In this document: in pieces, positions 12,431 through 23,673 of the stretch
How positions within the stretch are numbered: position 1 is the first letter of the stretch
Layout: each line of letters begins with the position of its first letter
NCBI GenBank assembly: GCA_009363875.1
Contig: CM018680.1
Coordinates: 72,296,272 to 72,360,271, forward strand
Direction of reading: 5' to 3'
From: Mikania micrantha
Taxonomy: Eukaryota > Streptophyta > Magnoliopsida > Asterales > Asteraceae
DNA: 64,000 nt
Notes under the pieces: generated by a model
What the model was told of the DNA's origin: nothing
Database searches by the model: none
The model's input: only the letters and a program-made list of their open reading frames with translations
Position numbers and translations under genes: made by a program

Positions 12431-13640
12431 ACCGAGGGGACTCCCGGGGCTCGGGGCCTCTCATAAAAATACTTCAAAATTTGGTATATATATATATATA
12501 TTTAATTTGTATTATTATTCTTTAACATATATTTCGTTGAAAACTAGGATTTAAGACCTACATCTACTTTTTATTTGGTATTTCATTATAGTTAATTAAA
12601 TATGATTTTTTATTTCATATATCAAACCTAAGTAATTTTTATTATAAAAATATTCAATTTAACATAATTGATTAAAATAACTCATATTAATTACGATTTT
12701 TTGTTCAAAACTAAATAATTTTCATTTAACTTCTCATTAAATTACACATTTCATTAATTAATTTAAGGAATTAAATGTATATTCCTTAAATAACATCCTA
12801 AATTTATATACAGATTGGTGAATATGTTTTATTTCGAGTAAAAAAGTAATTTAAATATTTAATTATGTAATAAGATTTAAAATCTACTTAATTACCTACT
12901 ATCATACGAATATTATAAAATAATGGTACATTGGATGTAATTTTTTGTGGTTACTTTTTTAATTGTTTTCTTATCTTATTTATTAATTGTATCATATCAT
13001 TTTGTTGATATATATTATTCATATTATGTTGGTCAATTTTTTTGTTTCAAAAGTCAAAAGTAGAAGGAAAAAAAAAGATAAAATCAACAACAATACGACT
13101 ATAAGATTAAATGGTCAATTTTCATATGTGGGTGATATTTCAAACAAAAGCGGTTATTGAAAAAGTAAAGTTTATCATACTATTATATATTTTCTATTTG
13201 TTTTTTATGTAACTTATATAAAAAATAATGACTATTAACTATGTTCATATTTAATACATACATTTTACAAATGCTTTAACATTTTATTTTAAATCATATT
13301 ATATCATTTTTAGTATTTTATGTATGCTAACTTATATAAATTTGTGTCTTTCACAGTTGAAAATATTTTCAGTTACTTTTGTTTTTGCTTTTTTTTTTCA
13401 GGGTTTATAATTCAAAATTTGTATGCAACATTGCTCACAATGCTCAGAAAGCTATGAAGTTGTATTTGGATACTAAAATATCTAATTTAACAGAAACATT
13501 TTTCAAATCCATGTCATTTATGTATTCTTATTATTACTAAAACTAAAAAAATGAAAAGTAATAACTTTTATTCTCTTCTACTTTATTGTAAAATATAATG
13601 TTTTATAAAATATAATAAATTACATATTTTTATGATTCTA
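12431..13640. other. AT-rich stretch, possible Helitron body
   Basis: No gene is visible. A Helitron 3' end closes this region at 13668, so part of it is probably Helitron DNA, but I could not place the 5' end. About 12437-12470 is a GC-rich patch (CTCCCGGGGCTCGGGGCC) unlike its surroundings. Confidence 0.4.
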
Positions 13641-13668
13641 CTCGCATTATACACGAGCTACAAACTAG
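13641..13668 (+). mobile_element. Helitron 3' end (hairpin plus CTAG)
   Basis: The imperfect hairpin CTCGCATTATACACGAG (13641-13657) is followed by CTACAAACTAG and then T. This matches the Helitron 3' signature of a hairpin just upstream of CTRR with insertion before T. Confidence 0.55.
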
Positions 13669-13677
13669 TATATATTT

Positions 13678-14417
13678 TCTATTCTAATAAACAAATTTTT
13701 TTTTGACGCTTGTCAAATTCTTATGTGTTCATTGTCATTTGTCATTTTTCTATCAACTTATTCAATTTTCTATCCTATTAATTAATTACATTATGTCCTA
13801 TTGAATACTTATAATATTAATGAATTATAATATTATTTGTCATTTTTCATGCAAGAAAATAGTTTTTAACAAATTAAACATCAAATAGTTTTATGGTAGT
13901 ATTTTTAGAAAATAAAAATTAATAAAAAAAGTTTTAAAAAATAAAATAAACCATAAGTCATAGTTTTCAAATAATGGAATTTTTATAAAAAAAATTATGT
14001 TTTCTTAATACGAAACGCTTAAAAAATAATTATTTTAAACCAAAAATTATAAAAATGTTAGGAAAAATTAAACTTTATTTATTTATGTTTGATGTTATCT
14101 TCAAATTAAGTCATCTAACTTTTATAATCACATAAATTGTAAATTATCTCCTTGATTTGTAACAATTAGTTTTTTTAGAGAAAAGTAAATAAACTTTTAA
14201 TATCAATTAGTTTATGAATCTTTATTCTTACAAAAAAAGTAGGTCGCATATTAATTCTTTAGTATTGAAAATCTTAATTATTATTTTATTAGTTAAAATA
14301 CTCATTAATATGTAGCTTAATTAATTTATAAAAAAAATTGTATAATTTTTTAATTTTTATTACCAATTATTTAATATTTTATATTTAATCCGTGTAATAA
14401 ACAGAGTAATAATCTAG
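13678..14417 (+). mobile_element. Probable non-autonomous Helitron
   Basis: It starts TCTATTCTAATAAAC and ends AATCTAG before a T. A degenerate CCGTGTAATAAACAGAG stem-like sequence lies just upstream of the end. The 740-bp interior is AT-rich without Rep/helicase coding. The start is nine bases after the previous Helitron end. Confidence 0.5.
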
Positions 14418-15029
14418 TGTGTATATGTATATATATATAGAGGAATGTTTAAAAGAAAATTTCTTATTTGGTAGGAAACCAAAAAAAAATATTATTAACC
14501 AATTAATATTTAATTTTTTTCATGATTTTTTAATATAAAGTTAGAAATGTCATAAGCAAAACTAGTTTTTTATTAATTATATGTAAATCATAAAATTACG
14601 TATTTATAACTTTCAAAGTTTCGTGTGTTTAAGCATTGTTTATCAAACAAACAGGTTGAAAAAAATGCAGAATAAAATAAGACTGGACAATATAAAAACT
14701 CGAGCGGAGCAACATCAAGCATTATTATGTGGGAACATTTAGGACATGACATTTGTAATTTCTGTATGTAAAGGTAGGTGTGTGACTGTTGAAAATAATC
14801 AAATGGCTAGTGAAAAAACAATTCAATAGCAAATTCGTTACATATAAACATCAAAAACAGTTCAATAATTTAAATAAGGTTTCAAGAGTAATGCCATCAA
14901 TAATTCAATAGTGGGTTCAAACATTTGCTAATCACTAATTCAATAACATCAAACCAAACCAACGATGGTTCCAATTACAACATGTAAACAAATAGTAAAT
15001 CAAATATATATATATCTTAATTTAACAAA
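14418..15029. other. Gene-less AT-rich stretch
   Basis: No frames, inverted termini or arrays are supported here, apart from a short TATATA run near 14425. Confidence 0.5.
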
Positions 15030-15710
15030 CTAGTTGACTAACCGCGCGTTGGACCGGGAATTCCGCTACGATTACGAATAGTAAAACGCAAACATGATCC
15101 TGTTTATCAAAATGCCAACAAAAAAAACACATCACAACAGTTGTCACTTCGACATAAAACCTTAAAGTGTATTTATTGCAAATATGTCGTCACACAAAAA
15201 AAGGTCGTCCTTAGTCATAAAATTTATCATAAAAAACATAAACATTAGACTAACAAATATAACTTATATACATTAAAAATTATTATTTATTTAAATAATA
15301 TTATTGTCTATTTGTAAACATTCTATAGTAGTGAAAAAATTTAAATTACTAAAAGCGGGCTGTAACAATGTCATCGAATAAAAAAAATTGAGTTATATCG
15401 CTTTGTCGATATGAATAGTTCGTCACAAAAACAGTAATAATATTATTAGTATCAAAACAAAAACAAAAAAAATCTAACATAAAAATAGAGAAATTAGTAA
15501 AACAAAAATAACATATGAACACAAATATAAGCGCGCGATGCTAAAAATCGTAATGCAAAAATAGCAAAAAAGGTTTTTATATTCGCAAAATTTAACATAA
15601 AAAATATGAACATAAGGTTGACATATAAATTAAAAAAACATTGTTTATTTATTATACTAATATTATTCAATCATTATTAATATTTAATTAAAATAGTAAT
15701 GAAAAAACAA
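15030..15710 (-). mobile_element. Helitron-like element, minus orientation, copy 1
   Basis: The lower edge is CTAG preceded by A, which on the - strand is a CTAG|T Helitron 3' end. It lies next to GC-rich CCGCGCGTTGG. The following stretch (GGAATTCCGCTACGATTACG, then AAACGCAAACATGATCC) recurs at 33892 onward, so this is a dispersed family. The far limit is approximate, and partial internal repeats of the same block occur to about 15,700. Confidence 0.5.
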
Positions 15711-16055
15711 AAAAATAAATAAAAAAATTTGCTGAAGCAGGAAGTAGAAACCATGACCAAACTATTTTAGCATTTTGTTAAGCCCTTACCAGTGAACAAG
15801 CATCCCTTTCTTAGACTTTGGTGAAAACTTTATATATTTACCAAGATTTATACAAGACATATATATATATATATATTTTTTTTCAGTCGGTCAACCTTGC
15901 ATCACCTTTTGTTTTTTGTTTTTTTCTTCTTTCACGCAAGATAAACCTCAACAATTAGTTATGAATTCCTAAAATTAAATAACCTAAAAATTAAAAAACG
16001 ATATTAATGAAAACATTAACTTTTTTTATTTTATTTTAGTTATATGATTTTTAAT

Positions 16056-16353
16056 ATTGTGAGATTATATTTGGGTTTGGATTCTTTAAGAATGACATTT
16101 TGTTTTTGTTACGGTTCAATTTATTGTTTTAGGACAGGTTAACAACTGTTGCGACTGGTTTTTATTTGCGTTTTGATATTCAAAATTTTCGTGGTTAATT
16201 AAACACCATATTGTTAACATTGTGCGACTCTATTTGGATTTGTATTTCTTACGGTTGGCACTTGCTTTGCGACGATTCGATCTATTGTTTTAGGACGAAC
16301 TAACACCCGTTATTGCCGGTTTTTTGGAATGCGTTTAATATTCTTGATATTTT
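16056..16353. repeat. Diverged tandem duplication, period about 163 bp
   Basis: Blocks 16056-16191 and 16219-16353 share an ordered set of motifs: ATTGTG, ATTTGG, TTACGGTT, TTTATTGTTTTAGGAC, GTTGCGACTGGTTTTT / GTTATTGCCGGTTTTT and a GATATT end. They are diverged direct copies with no coding content. Confidence 0.6.
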
Positions 16354-16624
16354 CATCGTCGTTGTGATCGGGTATCCATAATGACAGAGTGATATAACTC
16401 AATATCTTTTTTTGCAAAATTTTAACTGGATATATATCATGTGTTTTTTGTTCAATCAGTCCCAACGACCCTATAAAAAAACCATCTAAAAATTGTCTTC
16501 ATTAATCTGTTTTTTATTAATCAAGTCGTGTGTGCATATTAATGCTTTAACAATAGTGATTAGTGAGTGATAACGAGCTTCTATCGGTGTCCACTACCCG
16601 TCCACGTGCATGGTTGAAATAAGA

Positions 16625-16812
16625 ATAGCTAAATGGGCTTATAGCCTAATGGCACCCCTTGACGTCCCGAATGGGAAGTCTTGGGTTCGAGCCTCGGCTG
16701 GAGCAAAAAAAATGTTTTAGGTTGAGCTAGTGGGTTTTCCCGGTGTGGGTTCCTCCTATAAGGTGGTGTCAATGTACCCATATAAACAATGGTACTGAGC
16801 GTTAGCTGTTAA
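16625..16812 (+). mobile_element. tRNA-derived SINE, family 2
   Basis: It has an A-box-like TAGCCTAATGGCA, a B box GGGTTCGAGCC, a body containing TTTTAGGTTGAGCTAG and TTCCTCC, and a terminal A run. Minus-strand relatives lie at 17300-17430 and 61995-62128. The flanking duplication was not resolved. Confidence 0.7.
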
Positions 16813-16829
16813 AAAAAAATTAAACTTAT

Positions 16830-17118
16830 TTTTTTAACCAATGATGTCTTGTCCTAGTAGTAAGATGAAGGTATGGGGGAAGTGATAGGAGACTCGGGTC
16901 ATGGATTCGATTCTTGATCCCACCCGGTTTTACCGGCCTTCCACTATCGTGCCTTTGGGCGGGTGTTTGGGTCGGGTTTTCCCCGAGAATTGGTGGCTAG
17001 TGGGTTAGGGGCTCCGTCCGTCTGAATTAGTGGCCAGCTTGGGCATCCTTTAGCCATTGGGGGCCGCGTACGGAATACCCGGCATTTGATTAGTTGGACG
17101 TTCAAAAAAAATGGGAAA
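16830..17118 (+). mobile_element. tRNA-derived SINE, family 3
   Basis: It has A-box-like TAGTAGTAAGATGAAGG, a B box GGATTCGATTC, a GC-rich body (CCCGAGAATTGGTGGC, GGGGGCCGCGTACGG) and a terminal GTTCAAAAAAAA. It is single-copy in this window, and the boundaries are approximate. Confidence 0.6.
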
Positions 17119-17299
17119 AAAAATGAATCTAGTAATAACTAGCGTTAATTATATGAGATCAAGATCATAATTAACATTATCTTTTACCATATGCGACTGA
17201 GTTGAATATCCACCCGAATTGACCTTTCTCTGTTGATGAATATCAAAAATGTCCTCGTGATTTTTTTAAACAACTAACGACACATTAACACCACCATTT

Positions 17300-17430
17300 A
17301 AAAGGAAACTCGTACTGAAAAAACCTCCTAGCTCAACCTAGATCGTTTTCTTGCTCCATGTGAGACTCGAACCCATACATCTCATTCAAGAAGTCAACGG
17401 GATACCATTATCATATAGGCCTCTTCGGTA
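17300..17430 (-). mobile_element. SINE family 2 fragment
   Basis: On the - strand it carries the B-box-like GGGTTCGAGTC, GGAGCAAGAAAACG and GGTTGAGCTAGGAGG, in the same order as the family 2 copy at 16625. It is truncated. Confidence 0.6.
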
Positions 17431-17681
17431 AGTCATCATGATTAATTTCACACATATTGTCAGGTATATTTCAAGTTATATGTAACTGATTCAGGTTGTC
17501 CCTATATCTAGAATATCATCATATAGTTCATGAGCCAACACATATGTTGAACAACTGTATTTAGTGTTCACCTTTTGAATAGTTTAAGTAATTTAGCAAG
17601 GCTTTTTTTTTTTTTTTCATTTTTATATATATTCCAATCATAATGATCTTTAAACAAACATGTAAGTCACTTCGGCAATTA

Positions 17682-17911
17682 ACCAAAGGGGCTTTGTCTT
17701 AGCGGTATCCCTTGGTTTTCAAATGGAAAGCCATGGGTTCAAATCCCTCTCAAGGTAAAATAGGGGTCCTTGAGAGATCAAGGGTTTTCTGGTGCGGTTT
17801 CCTCCTGAGGTGGTGGTGGGTCTCAACGGATGTCATGGTGACTAGACCTTGATGACATGACCTGAAAATCAATGGTTCACACATTGAGATCAAATGTCGT
17901 TAAAAAAAAAT
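17682..17911 (+). mobile_element. tRNA-derived SINE, family 1, copy 2
   Basis: It has the same architecture as the copy at 9237: A-box-like TAGCGGTATCCCTTGG, B box GGGTTCAAATCCC, TGGTGCGGTTTCCTCC and an A-rich tail. A perfect 15-bp duplication TCACTTCGGCAATTA flanks it (17667-17681 and 17912-17926). Confidence 0.9.
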
Positions 17912-18238
17912 TCACTTCGGCAATTACCATATCTATAAGCATATGAATCAAAAACTCTCTCCAATATAATAGCCCTCTCTAGCACATGTTGTAGGTACTA
18001 TTCCATCTAGTGCACACATCCAAAGTTAACAATGTCTTTGTATTTATTGTTCTCACTATCACTCTTCGGATATTAGGTGGACCGGGAGGTTTAACACATA
18101 AGTGTGTTCCTGCGATTATCAAAAAAAAATCATAAAACCTACCCGGACATTGATGATCTATCTAATACATAAACAAACAAACTTACCCTATATATTCTCA
18201 CTATTCAGTAGGGCCTGAGGGGAAGGATAGACACAAAC

Positions 18239-18391
18239 ATTACCCCTATCCCAGTTGGGATAGAGATGCTGCTCCGAAGGAGTCCCCGACTCAAAGTTAT
18301 CGTTTAAAGTTGATCATCCCAACATTTTTAACGTTATTTTCACAAAATAAGTAAAATAACGTTAAAATTAGTGCAATTTTACTTTAGTCAC
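18239..18391 (-). repeat. Dispersed repeat R, copy 1
   Basis: Read on the - strand it has AAAGTAAAATTGCACTAATT, then AACGTTATTTTACTTATTTT, GAGTCGGGGACT and CTCTATCCCAACTGGGATAG. Related copies lie at 21649 and 62851. The palindromic CTATCCCAACTGGGATAG end and non-coding body suggest a SINE- or MITE-like family. Confidence 0.6.
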
Positions 18392-18579
18392 TTGAGGGCT
18401 CACACATATATACATTATATGTGTGCACCGTAAATGGGGCATGGATCTATCTAATATATATACATACTTAAATGCAGCGTGAAGACAAACAACAGTTTTA
18501 CCTTTCTCTTTCAAGCCATCACATACAATCATGTTAATGATGTGGAAATTTGTCAAGCCTTGAAATAAAGCAGGCGTAA

Positions 18580-19134
18580 GGCCACACGGAGTGGCACCCG
18601 GGGAAAGCCGGGGAAGTGCTCTTGCCGGCCGGTGATGATCGGGAACACCACCCCCCCGGATTCGGGGTGGGGTATTTCGGTGTGGCCTTACCGATTCAAG
18701 CCGAGGATGGTGAGTTTATATCTAGCCGTTGCACAACGGCATTTTTAAAAAAAAAAAAAAAAAACCAATTTTTTTTTTCTATTTAAACAACTCAAAAACC
18801 AACCAAAATCTCACACTTTTTTCTCTCATCTTCTATAAATTATACACCAAAATTTATAAAATTTTCAACTAAAATGGAAGGAGGTTCATCACGTGGTGGG
18901 TCATCAACCAAGAAATTTAGAAAACCACGACAAAAAAATGTTCAAACGCCTCAAATGAACCCGTTCAACACACCCGGGTATCATCCACAAATGTCATCTC
19001 CGAATCAACCATCATTTTACTACACAGTATCGTCCACAAATGCCTTTCTAGGTTTTTTAATTTATTTTTTTAGGTTGTATTCTCTTTTTTTTGTTGTATT
19101 CTTTTTTTTTTTAAATTTAATGAATCTTTTTTTA

Positions 19135-19165
<31 letters not shown>

Positions 19166-19335
19166 TATTGTTAAAATAATTAATTAAAAATAAGATTTGA
19201 AAATGGGGAAAAGTGGGGAAAAGTGGGACGACACCGTGTAAAATGGGGAAAAGTGGGGAAAAGTGGGGAAAGCTGATGTGGCGCTGATGTGGCAACGGGG
19301 AAAAGTGGGGAGTTCCTAGACGACTCCGAGTCCCC
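18580..19335 (+). mobile_element. Deleted PIF/Harbinger-like element
   Basis: The left end GGCCACACGGAGT and the right end read inwards GGGGACTCGGAGT form an imperfect inverted repeat. A TAA duplication flanks it (18577-18579 and 19336-19338), fitting the TWA target of this superfamily. An ATG at 18874 opens a frame starting MEGGSSRGGSS and continuing MNPFNTPGYHPQ before running into poly-T. This resembles the start of the Harbinger accessory (Myb/SANT) protein, but that is an unverified recollection. The right flank carries repeated GGGGAAAAGT. Confidence 0.6.
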
Positions 19336-19338
19336 TAA

Positions 19339-20516
19339 TATGATTATGTGACGTCCATCTATACACATACATAGTCAAGTCACCTTAATTATGTGAAATT
19401 TAAATCAAGATTAAATGTTCAAGTCTATCACATGGTTGCTAGCTTGCTTGAAATAATAGTACATATATTTGAAAATTGAAACCTCTCTTGTAGCGGTGTG
19501 ATAAGTATCGTACAATGTCAAACTATTCAATAAAAAGTCTAATGTCATAAACCCAAGGGCTTTTAGTATGATAGTATCACTGACTTCTTTTATTGAAGGT
19601 TTTAGGTTCAAGTTTCTCTGCAAACAATTAACGATGAATGAGTATGAGGGTTAATAGTGATGGTTTACTCCTAAATTAGTGAGATATAGGTGATGTGACT
19701 AATGCATGAGTTTTACTTTAAACATGTGTCAGTTAATCGGCTGTTATCGGTAAAAAAAGGGAAAAAAAAACCTAGGATCATAAATTTGGTTATGATACGA
19801 GAACTTACTTTGTTGGAGGTAGAATATGCTGAAATTAATACTTTAATACAAGGGAGAATTACATGTATTATCTTCTAAACTTCAAAAAAAAAAAAAAACC
19901 CTCACATATTTCCCTAAAGTACAAGTTTTTAATGCATAATACAATAATTTTAAAACATGATTTGAAAAAATATGTAATTATAAAAGTTTAGAAAGTGATA
20001 TATGAAATTGCATCTTAATATAAAACTAAAACTATTGTTTTTCGTATTTAAAAGGATCTGTTTTTTTTTTGTTTAAGGGAGATGGTTATGGAAAAATTAT
20101 CATGGTTAGAATGATTTAAAGAAGAAAACTAATAAATGTAGGATAAGTGGATATTATTTGATAAAATATATTAAGATGGAATTGTGGATGAGATGTGAAA
20201 TGTTTTTTAAACATTGATAAAATTTAAAGATAAACTTAAGAAACAATAATGTTACTTGAAATATAAATAAAGATAAAAATATAAATGAATATTCGTAGAC
20301 CACTTATGACATATAGGTTAGAGTAATTAAATATTTTAAACTTTAGGTAATTATAAATTGATCCATGTGGGCTAATTTGTTTCTTTTATTTTTTAACTTA
20401 AAAGCATCTACGATAAATGTATACAAAAGTATGGAAAGGAACTTTAGCAGGAGGGAGACAAAAAAAAACGGTGTTGCTCAACATGATAGAGTGTTCTCCC
20501 ACATTTATCAGATTAA
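19339..20516. other. AT-rich stretch without recognisable features
   Basis: I see no coding frame with family resemblance and no convincing inverted or tandem repeats between the two Harbinger-like elements. Confidence 0.5.
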
Positions 20517-21237
20517 GGAGCCGTTTGGTAACGTCTAAACCATTAAGCTTTGAATGGTTAAGACATCTGAGTTGTTAAAAGGGTCTGAACCATTAAGTTT
20601 TGAACCGGTTAAGATTGTTTGGTTTTTATGTCTAGATGAAAATAAAAATACCCACATTTGAGCCCTAATGGAACCATCACCACCGTTTGCAGCCCCCTCG
20701 AATCCTTTCGCCAACACCATTGATCCTTTGGAACTACCACACCACCGATCGGACAACCACCACTGACTGAACCACCTAATCGGGACGGTGGCCTAAAATT
20801 GTCCAAGCCATCGTCGATGTTTGAACTATGGCCCTAATCGGAGTCGTCATCGATGTTCGTACCAGTGGCTGTAATCGGAGTCGTCGTCGATGATAGAACC
20901 AATGGGCCTAATCGGAGTTGTCATCGATGTTCGAACCAGCGGCCCTAATTCAAGCCGTCGTCTATGTTTGAACCCTAAAACCGTCGTCGATGTCGGGATG
21001 GTGGCGACGGGCCAAGTGGCTGACGAGAGTCGATCAGGATGGTGGTGACGAGAGTCGATCGGGATGATGGCGATCGGTGGGTTTTCCATTCAGACGGGGC
21101 AGGTCGTCGATGTGTAGTAGGTGATGTGAAGCCAGCCTCTCTTTTCTCACATTCAGACCTTCTATCTCATTCAGATGTTTTTTTGCACGAAACAAACGGT
21201 CAAATTCTGACGTATACAGACCCAAACAAACAACCCC
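20517..21237. mobile_element. PIF/Harbinger-like non-autonomous element with internal minisatellite
   Basis: The left end GGAGCCGTTTGGTAACG pairs imperfectly with the right end read inwards, GGGGTTGTTTGTTTGGG. TAA lies on both sides (20514-20516 and 21238-21240). No transposase is seen. The interior contains a 37-bp tandem repeat (about 20797-20985). Motifs CTGAAC/TTCAGA and GGTTAAGA recur near both ends. Confidence 0.6.
20797..20985. repeat. 37-bp minisatellite
   Basis: The motif TAATCGGAG recurs at 20835, 20872 and 20909, with a variant at 20946, at an exact 37-bp spacing. Each unit contains GTCGTCATCGATGTTCG-type sequence, and a more diverged unit precedes. It lies inside the Harbinger-like element. 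Confidence 0.75.
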
Positions 21238-21648
21238 TAAGATTTGAATTTTTCTCCGGGTGGTTTTTTGATTATTCAGCAATATTTTAACACTCAAACA
21301 TGATGTTTTACAAGTTTATCGGCCTGAACAGTCAGACAGGATTAAAAAACAAAATCACGTTATAAATACCTAAAATTTATTTAAAAAAAACTTATTCACC
21401 TATTATGGTAAATAAATAGTTATATATACACATTTATATTCGTAGCACACGTCAAAATTGGATTTCTGTCTCTTTCTCATATTAAATATTTATATGACTT
21501 CTTTTAGTTTTTTTCTTTCTTCAACTAAATAATAAATATTTTATTCAATTTATTAAATAATATCATTATATTATAAGTAATATTTTATAACACATAGGCC
21601 CTGTTAGCGATGCGCGTATATAATGTATATATGTGTCGATCCTTAATG

Positions 21649-21835
21649 GACAAAAGTAAAGTCACACTAATTTTAACGTTATTTTACTTTATTTTTGTGA
21701 AAATAATGCTAAAACCATTGGATTGGTCGGTTAATTAGGCATCATGAGTCGAGTGTCTCAACGGAAAGCAGCTTCTATATTTCTACGGGATAGAGGTAAG
21801 GTTGTTTACATCTTATCCTCTCCAGACCATACTTT
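21649..21835 (+). repeat. Dispersed repeat R, copy 2
   Basis: It has AAAGTAAAGTCACACTAATT and AACGTTATTTTACTT like the other copies, but a diverged tail CTACGGGATAGAGGTAAGG. Confidence 0.55.
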
Positions 21836-21859
21836 AACTTTGCTAATGATGAGATATAC

Positions 21860-22564
21860 TGAGTACTATGATGATGATTTTATAACACATTTTTAAGAAA
21901 TATATATTATGCAATTTAAAATAAATAATTTTAAAGTTTACTTATTTAACGTGCATAATACACATGTTTTTTTAATTAGGTGTTCAAATTTACTTATTTG
22001 AATTAAATCTTAAATTTCTTATACGTATTTTGATATTGAAATTCACTATCCGAAAATAAGATATTTGAACTAGCGAATATCAAAAAATGTACACCCTATT
22101 TTTAACCTAATATAATTATAAAAATATATAAACAAATACAATTAATATTTAAACGAACACACTAATGTTATAAAATATAGGTTTGTATGGTTTAATGTTT
22201 TATTATTTAGATTTTAGAGAGGAAAAACGGTCCAAGCACCGTAACCAATTAACCGGCCAGTCTCAGCTAGTTCAACTAAAGGTAGTCCAAAGGCATCAAA
22301 ACAAAGCAGTTTTATCACCTGTTGCAGGTTCAACCGGCTGGTTTGGTCCGGGTTTAAAAACACTTTTATTGAGGATTTTTTTCTTATTCTTTTACTTTAT
22401 ATTTTTAGTTTTTATATTTTCAGTTCTTTCATATTGAGTTTTCATTTTTATTTTCTTGGTTTTTTATTTTAACTTGCTCTTTTGTCTTTTTTTAACTAAC
22501 ATCTGACATCCCAAACATTTACTACGCATCTTTTTTTGTCTATGTTTCAGTTTTACGTTTGCAT
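21860..22564. other. Gene-less stretch left of the Mutator-like element
   Basis: AT-rich with one open frame at 22183-22437 that has no recognised relatives and turns into poly-T-encoded residues. I do not call a gene. Confidence 0.45.
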
Positions 22565-22630
22565 TAGTTTTTGGGTGGGGTTATATACACACCTCAGAAT
22601 TTTAATTCAACACCCCGGCCGCCACCCATA

Positions 22631-22746
22631 CGTCCCGTAGTGGCCACTACGGGGCGTTTTAGCCACAGACTGACAACCTTAAACGACAGACATTCTTTTG
22701 TCAGCTTTTTCAGACCTATACGCCACGTAGTGACCACTATGGGACG
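22631..22746. repeat. Two GTAGTGGCCACTAC palindromes, left MULE arm
   Basis: 26-bp palindromes centred on GGCC (22631-22656) and on GACC (22721-22746, degenerate). They are the left-arm counterparts of four copies in the right arm. Confidence 0.7.
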
Positions 22747-23214
22747 TATAGGGTTCAAAAAAATCAAACGCAGCAGCTTGGGGCGTTTGAGTGTGATTTG
22801 GGGGGTTTGGGTATGTTTTTTGGGGTGTAAAAATATAGTTGTTTTGTTAAAAAAAATTAAAAATATAAAATTTTTGTTTAAAAATTATTTTTATATTTAG
22901 CGATGTATCTCTCGTACTACGAACTCGTAGCATTTATACTTTACGACGACGTATCTCTCGTACGTTAAAATGTTTAGTTATTTTTTAAACGCATGTTTTT
23001 TGTTTGTAAAAATCTAATATTTTTTTTGTTTGAAACTTGTTTTTTATTTTTTACGGTCTCTCGGTTCGTTTATTTTTTAATTGTTTTTTAAAACTTTTAG
23101 TTTTGAAAGCTAAAAATGTTTTTAATTTTTAGATTTAATTAAAATTAAAATATATTAATTAATTGATATATGAATGACGTTCTTTGTTTAAGCATACTGA
23201 TGTTACAGAATAAT

Positions 23215-23400
23215 ACGATAAATAATGCATCACCAACCAAAACATATTTAAATAATAAACACGCATCACCAACAAAACATATAATAATAAACACGTATCA
23301 CCAACAAAACATGTTTAAATAATAAACACGCATCACTGACTAAAACAACCAAATATATGCACGCATCATCAACCAAAACAACCAAATATATACAAACCAT
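23215..23400. repeat. Minisatellite, unit about 32-36 bp
   Basis: RCATCACCAAC-type motifs recur at 23227, 23263, 23295, 23330 and 23363. They are separated by AAAACATATTTAAATAATAAACAC-like spacers of varying length. The irregular spacing and lack of unique spacers rule out a CRISPR-like reading. Confidence 0.65.
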
Positions 23401-23450
23401 AAACATGAATACAAGTGTTTGTTTAACAAATACTAATATAACTGAAAATA

Positions 23451-23673
23451 CTAAGGTGGAGGTTGAGGTGGAGGAGGATAATCTCGTGGCTGAGGAACTG
23501 CAGGAAGCTGGATACCCTCTCCTTGTGCATGCCTAAGCTCAACATGCACATGCCACGAGATCAGATCCTCCAACCGATCCAGTCGTCGCGTCAGCTGCTC
23601 GCTGGTATGAGCGAGCCGCTGACTGTGCTCAACCTGCTGCTGCTGGATCTACAACATCTGCTGCGTGAGCTCG
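23451..23673 (-). pseudogene. C-terminal part of an Athila-type ORF1 (gag-like)
   Basis: On the - strand the frame reads QQQVEHSQRLAHTSEQL, then RLDRLEDLISWHVHVELR, and a proline-rich end before a stop at 23451-23453. This matches the C-terminal style of the plant Athila retrotransposon ORF1 family. A stop codon interrupts the frame just upstream of the QQQ stretch. The N-terminal part of the same type of protein lies at 31036-31721, separated by the LTR at 23674-30976. Part of the middle of the protein is missing on both sides. Confidence 0.6.

Noticed and set aside
12421..12470. GC-rich patch as the true end of the LTR-like unit
   Set aside because: No 5-bp duplication matching the left flank was found, so I did not fix the end there.
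20535..21297. Several frames across the Harbinger-like element
   Set aside because: They read through the 37-bp minisatellite in different phases; none shows transposase motifs.
23215..23400. CRISPR-like regularly spaced repeats
   Set aside because: The spacing varies and the spacers are repeats themselves. This is a plant minisatellite.
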